Source of the DNA: Evansella sp. AB-P1
GTDB taxonomy: Bacteria > Bacillota > Bacilli > Bacillales > Salisediminibacteriaceae
Direction: 5' to 3'
DNA: 64,000 nucleotides
Assembly: GCF_029688925.1 (NCBI RefSeq)
Contig: NZ_JARUKY010000012.1
Location: 1-64,000, forward strand
In this document: positions 61,424-64,000 of the stretch, piece after piece
Layout: every line of letters starts with the position of its first letter
Position numbering within the stretch: position 1 is the stretch's first letter
The notes under the pieces: model-generated
What the model was told of the DNA's origin: nothing
Databases searched by the model: none
The model's input: only the letters and a program-made list of their open reading frames with translations
Position numbers and translations under genes: made by a program

Positions 61424-61822
61424 ATGGCTACAGAATATACCCATAAAAAAGGGATAGTTTATAAAAATCAATTCCATATCATTTTTTGCCCTAAGTATCG
61501 TAGGAAAGTTCTTGTTGATGATGTAGAACACGATCTGAAAAAGACTTTCTATCAAATTGCAGAGGAAAAAGACGTAACTATTAAATCGTTAGAGGTCATG
61601 CCTGACCATGTGCATATGTTTATTGAGTTTGACCCTAGACTAATGCTTCATAAAGTAATTAAAGACTTTAAAGGTATTAGTAGTCGAATTCTTAGGGAAA
61701 AACACCCGCACCTAAAAAGTAGGTTGCCGAGCTTATGGACAAGGAGTTATTTCAGTTGTACGGTAGGACATATTTCTGAAAAAACGATTCACGAGTATAT
61801 TAAAAACCAAAAAAATGTGTAA
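61424..61822 (+). CDS. tnpA: IS200/IS605 transposase TnpA (Y1, HUH)
   Basis: A 132-residue single-strand transposase with the HUH metal motif PDHVHMF (His62 and His64) and the catalytic Tyr125 in HEYIKNQ; the length is normal for the family. The ATG at 61424 follows GAGAGGTGGTGG. The gene looks intact, so the element, or non-autonomous derivatives of it, could still move. Confidence 0.95.
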   Translation: MATEYTHKKGIVYKNQFHIIFCPKYRRKVLVDDVEHDLKKTFYQIAEEKDVTIKSLEVMPDHVHMFIEFDPRLMLHKVIKDFKGISSRILREKHPHLKSRLPSLWTRSYFSCTVGHISEKTIHEYIKNQKNV

Positions 61823-61839
61823 GTAAGGTGGTGATACCA

Positions 61840-62669
61840 TTGGCTAAACAATCCTATACTTTGTCTCTCCCTCTCGTAACAGAGGAATGGCAAGAAGATG
61901 TATTATCCAAGCGATTAGAGATTGCTAGAAACATGTATAATGCCTGTCTAGGAAGGTTAATGAAGCGTTATAGACGTATGAAGCAAGATAAGGAATATAG
62001 GTGTTGGATACAGCAGAAAGCATCTAAGGAACGTTCTCAGGCTTTGAGAGAGTTAATAAAAAAGCATGAGTTAAGCGAATACTCTATTCATGCCTTTGTA
62101 AAGCCAATGCAACATCACTTCAAGAAAAATATAGATAGTCTCACAGCTCAAAAAATAGCGACACGTAGTTGGTTGACCTTTGAAAAATACATATTCCATA
62201 AAGACACTAAAAGAGTGATCTTTAAACGTCATGGAACGATGAATTCTGTGGAAGGAAAGTCTAATACATCAGGGAAAAAACAGGTAGGATAAATCGTAAA
62301 AAACGTTATGGAAAGTCCTTATTAAATAAAGCCCCATCCATGCTTCTGACCATTTTAGATAACAAGTTGAAATATGCTGGTAATGAGTTGAAAAAGATAG
62401 ATACCTTTAATGTAAAAGCAAGTCAGTTCAATCATTTTAACGGAGAATACCTAAAGAAAAAAGTAAGTGAACGATGGAACGACTTTAACGGAATGAAGGT
62501 ACAGCGTGATTTGTATAGTGCCTTTTTGATTATGAATGTGAAGGATAATTTATGTGAAATCGACAGTGGTGATTGTAACGAAAATTGGGTAACCTTTAAG
62601 ACTTCCCACGACATCGAGATTGATAGATTAAGAACAAGTGAACATACATTGGCAAGTATGGGACTATAA
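61840..62669 (+). pseudogene. tnpB: TnpB (RNA-guided nuclease family), internally deleted
   Basis: The N-terminal 150 residues (MAKQSYTLSLPLVTEEWQED, then NACLGRLMKRYRRMK) run to SVEGKSNTSGKKQVG and a stop. A frame change follows, and the C-terminal part resumes (KRYGKSLLNKAPSMLLTILD, then KASQFNHFNGEYLKKKVSERW, ending HTLASMGL). Long TnpB proteins of this branch have roughly 150-200 residues in between, including the first RuvC acidic motif; these are missing. It cannot be an active nuclease. The TTG at 61840 follows AAGGTGG. Confidence 0.82.
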
Positions 62670-62908
62670 ACAACTCATTAGCAATAAGGTTTTGAACCGA
62701 GCCGACAGGACGGTAACGTAGTCCAATAGGACAAGCGTTGTCCATGAAAGTCTAAGGGAACAGCATTAGTCTCTAAAACAGATACCATAGTTTTAGAGTA
62801 AGTGCCTTTAAGTACCTTAGAACCCACCAAATTCATTCGTGTGGAGGTTCAGTGTTTAGTATGAGGAAGCACTTGGGAGGTCACAGCGTGTAAACCATGG
62901 CACTTCAA
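62640..62908 (+). ncRNA. Candidate omega RNA / IS right end
   Basis: The stretch from the end of tnpB to the right end has no open frame and several inverted words: GGACGGTAACGTAGTCC, GACAAGCGTTGTC, CTCTAAAAC with GTTTTAGAG, and GAACCCACC with GTGGAGGTTC. In IS200/IS605 elements this region is transcribed as the TnpB guide RNA, whose guide is the flanking sequence just past the right end. Boundaries are approximate. Confidence 0.6.
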
Positions 62909-62979
62909 TTTCTAATAAATTTTGTGAAAGTGAGGTGCATTCTGAAGCAGAAGAACATTAGTTCGCTAGGAGGGTGTAA

Positions 62980-63573
62980 ATGGTACAACGAACGGTGGGA
63001 ATTTTATTATTTAATGAAGTGGAAGTATTAGATTTTGCGGGACCATTTGAGGTTTTTTCTCTAGCAGCTATACCTGATACAGATAATAAACCTTTTAAGG
63101 TAAAAACAATATCAGAGAATGGAGAATGTATTTCTGCCAAAAATGGCCTTAAAGTAATTCCAGATTATAGTTTTGCAAATCATCCTAAATTGGATATTGT
63201 TATTGTTCCAGGGGGATATGGTGCGGAAGAAGTGGAAATTAATAATCCGAATATCATTCAATGGATAAAACAACAACAAACCAAAGTAGAATTTATGACT
63301 TCTGTTTGTACAGGAGCACTCCTTCTAGCAAAGTCAGGTCTATTAGATGGAAAAAAAGCTACGACGCATTGGATGGATATAGATAGACTAGAAAAGGAAT
63401 TTCCTTTTGTATCTGTACAACGAAATGTGAAATTTGTAGACGAAGGATCGATTATTACATCTGGAGGGATATCAGCAGGAATTAATATGTCCTTCCATCT
63501 AATTACTAGACTTTATGGAATAGAAGTTTCAAAAGAGGTAGCGAAGAGGATGGAATATGATATCAATATATAA
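62980..63573 (+). CDS. DJ-1/PfpI family protein, isonitrile hydratase-like
   Basis: A 197-residue protein of the GlxA/InhA branch. The N-terminal FNEVEVLDFAGPFEVF contains the conserved acidic residue, and the nucleophile elbow TSVCTGALLLAKSGLLDG gives Cys110. ATTHW and SGGISAGINM complete the family pattern. Relatives hydrate isonitriles or act as amidase-like enzymes; the AraC DNA-binding part of GlxA is absent. TAGGAGGGTGTAA precedes the ATG. It is only distantly related to the PfpI protein at 8 kb. Confidence 0.9.
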   Translation: MVQRTVGILLFNEVEVLDFAGPFEVFSLAAIPDTDNKPFKVKTISENGECISAKNGLKVIPDYSFANHPKLDIVIVPGGYGAEEVEINNPNIIQWIKQQQTKVEFMTSVCTGALLLAKSGLLDGKKATTHWMDIDRLEKEFPFVSVQRNVKFVDEGSIITSGGISAGINMSFHLITRLYGIEVSKEVAKRMEYDINI

Positions 63574-63637
63574 TTAAGTATATTAGATGCTTTCACCTGA
63601 ACCCTAGATGAAAATGAATGTTAGAAAAATAGAATGT

Positions 63638-63682
63638 AAAGTCAAAAGTGAGCACAGATATTTCTGTGTTTTTTTTGACTTT
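63638..63682 (+). terminator. Terminator after the isonitrile-hydratase-like gene
   Basis: AAAGTCAAAA (63638-63647) pairs with TTTTGACTTT (63673-63682), with an inner CACAGA/TCTGTG hairpin and T-rich sequence. Confidence 0.8.
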
Positions 63683-63780
63683 ATAAAATTCATCAGTTTT
63701 CTATGATGAATTTTAAAGTACTAATCCTAATATGGAAACTAATGTCCTATGTTTCTAGAAATAATAAGGAGGTAATATAT

Positions 63781-63885
63781 TTGAAGGAAGAAAGAAGCCG
63801 GTATTCTTCCCGCAAATTGACTCTAGCTACGAGCAAATCCCAGAATGACATAAAGAAGTATGAAATTGTATCATCAAAATTATAA
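63781..63885 (+). CDS. Small basic protein, 34 residues
   Basis: TTG at 63781 stands eight bases after a consensus AAGGAGG and opens a 34-residue Ser/Lys/Arg-rich peptide (MKEERSRYSSRKLTLATSKS at its start). The excellent ribosome binding site is the main argument; no family is recognised. Whether transcription continues from the previous gene is doubtful because of the terminator. Confidence 0.45.
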   Translation: MKEERSRYSSRKLTLATSKSQNDIKKYEIVSSKL

Positions 63886-64000
63886 ATAAATTTTAAAAAT
63901 ATTGTCACAAGTTAGTTGATTTTTTTAACTAACTATAATAAAATTACCTTTAATCTGATAATTCATACCTTTTTTATTGGAATAATAACAGAATGACAAA

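Larger units (their letters stand above)
61288..62908 (+). mobile_element. IS200/IS605-family insertion sequence
   Basis: Left end: TTAC target at 61284-61287 and a subterminal hairpin GGCACAA (61294-61300)/TTGTGCC (61332-61338) with inner GCCCC/GGGGA pairing. Then an intact Y1 transposase gene, a decayed tnpB and a structured right end. The right boundary is placed at TTCAA (62904-62908) by analogy with IS608-type ends and is uncertain by tens of bases. There are no terminal inverted repeats, as expected for the family. It interrupts the Nudix gene. Confidence 0.8.

Overview
The window is low-GC Bacillota chromosome, most likely a spore-forming member of the Bacillaceae. Pointers are strong AGGAGG-type ribosome binding sites with frequent TTG/GTG starts, Bacillus-type families (YesLMN, YjcZ, GerMN/Gmad2, DUF4083, PadR-HAAS, LytTR-DUF3021), lipoprotein signals, and an IS200/IS605 element. 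No rRNA, tRNA or CRISPR array was seen. The genus cannot be fixed from this sequence.

0.3-13.2 kb is a carbohydrate utilisation locus of the rhamnogalacturonan type. It encodes a YesL membrane protein, a YesM/YesN two-component system, an ABC sugar importer (binding lipoprotein and two permeases, no local ATPase), a DJ-1/PfpI protein, an SDR dehydrogenase, a cyclase-family metal hydrolase and a GH78 alpha-L-rhamnosidase. Two more plant-cell-wall genes lie elsewhere: a secreted PL1 pectate lyase at 20.8 kb (GC-rich, with a perfect cre-like site upstream) and a rhamnogalacturonan-acetylesterase-like SGNH hydrolase with SLH-like repeats at 55.3 kb. Together they suggest growth on pectin.

13.5-20.8 kb holds small or housekeeping genes (nucleotidyltransferase, sterol-desaturase-like hydroxylase, Dus) and a decayed sensor-kinase region. 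23.5-31.2 kb is a regulatory and metal-homeostasis block: PadR/HAAS, a Zn/Co CDF exporter with its CzrA-type ArsR sensor, CopZ/CopA with two matching copper operators, a His-rich exported protein, and a MerR/CxxC-protein pair. 31.5-31.75 kb contains a candidate type I toxin/antisense-RNA locus. 32.8-43.6 kb is an accessory stretch of transporters, small membrane proteins, lipoproteins and pseudogene remnants. It includes a RyR-domain protein and a YjcZ peptide.

43.7-52.6 kb carries an OmpR/kinase pair followed by a GerMN-Gmad2 lipoprotein, a LytTR-DUF3021 operon, threonine ammonia-lyase, an isocitrate dehydrogenase of the long Rickettsia/Thermus type and a quinone-reductase-like flavoprotein. 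52.7-53.8 kb is an unusual non-coding region: two arrays of tandem hairpin repeats (7 and 6 units) bracketed by three copies of a conserved boundary hairpin. The right end has an MFS transporter, the SGNH esterase, an ECF sigma/anti-sigma pair, a Nudix gene broken by an IS200/IS605 element whose TnpB has lost its middle, and an isonitrile-hydratase-like PfpI protein.

A second repeat family (core GGGACGGTTCT inside short inverted arms) occurs at thirteen intergenic sites between 16.2 and 41.6 kb, mostly at gene 3' ends. In three genes it forms the stop codon.
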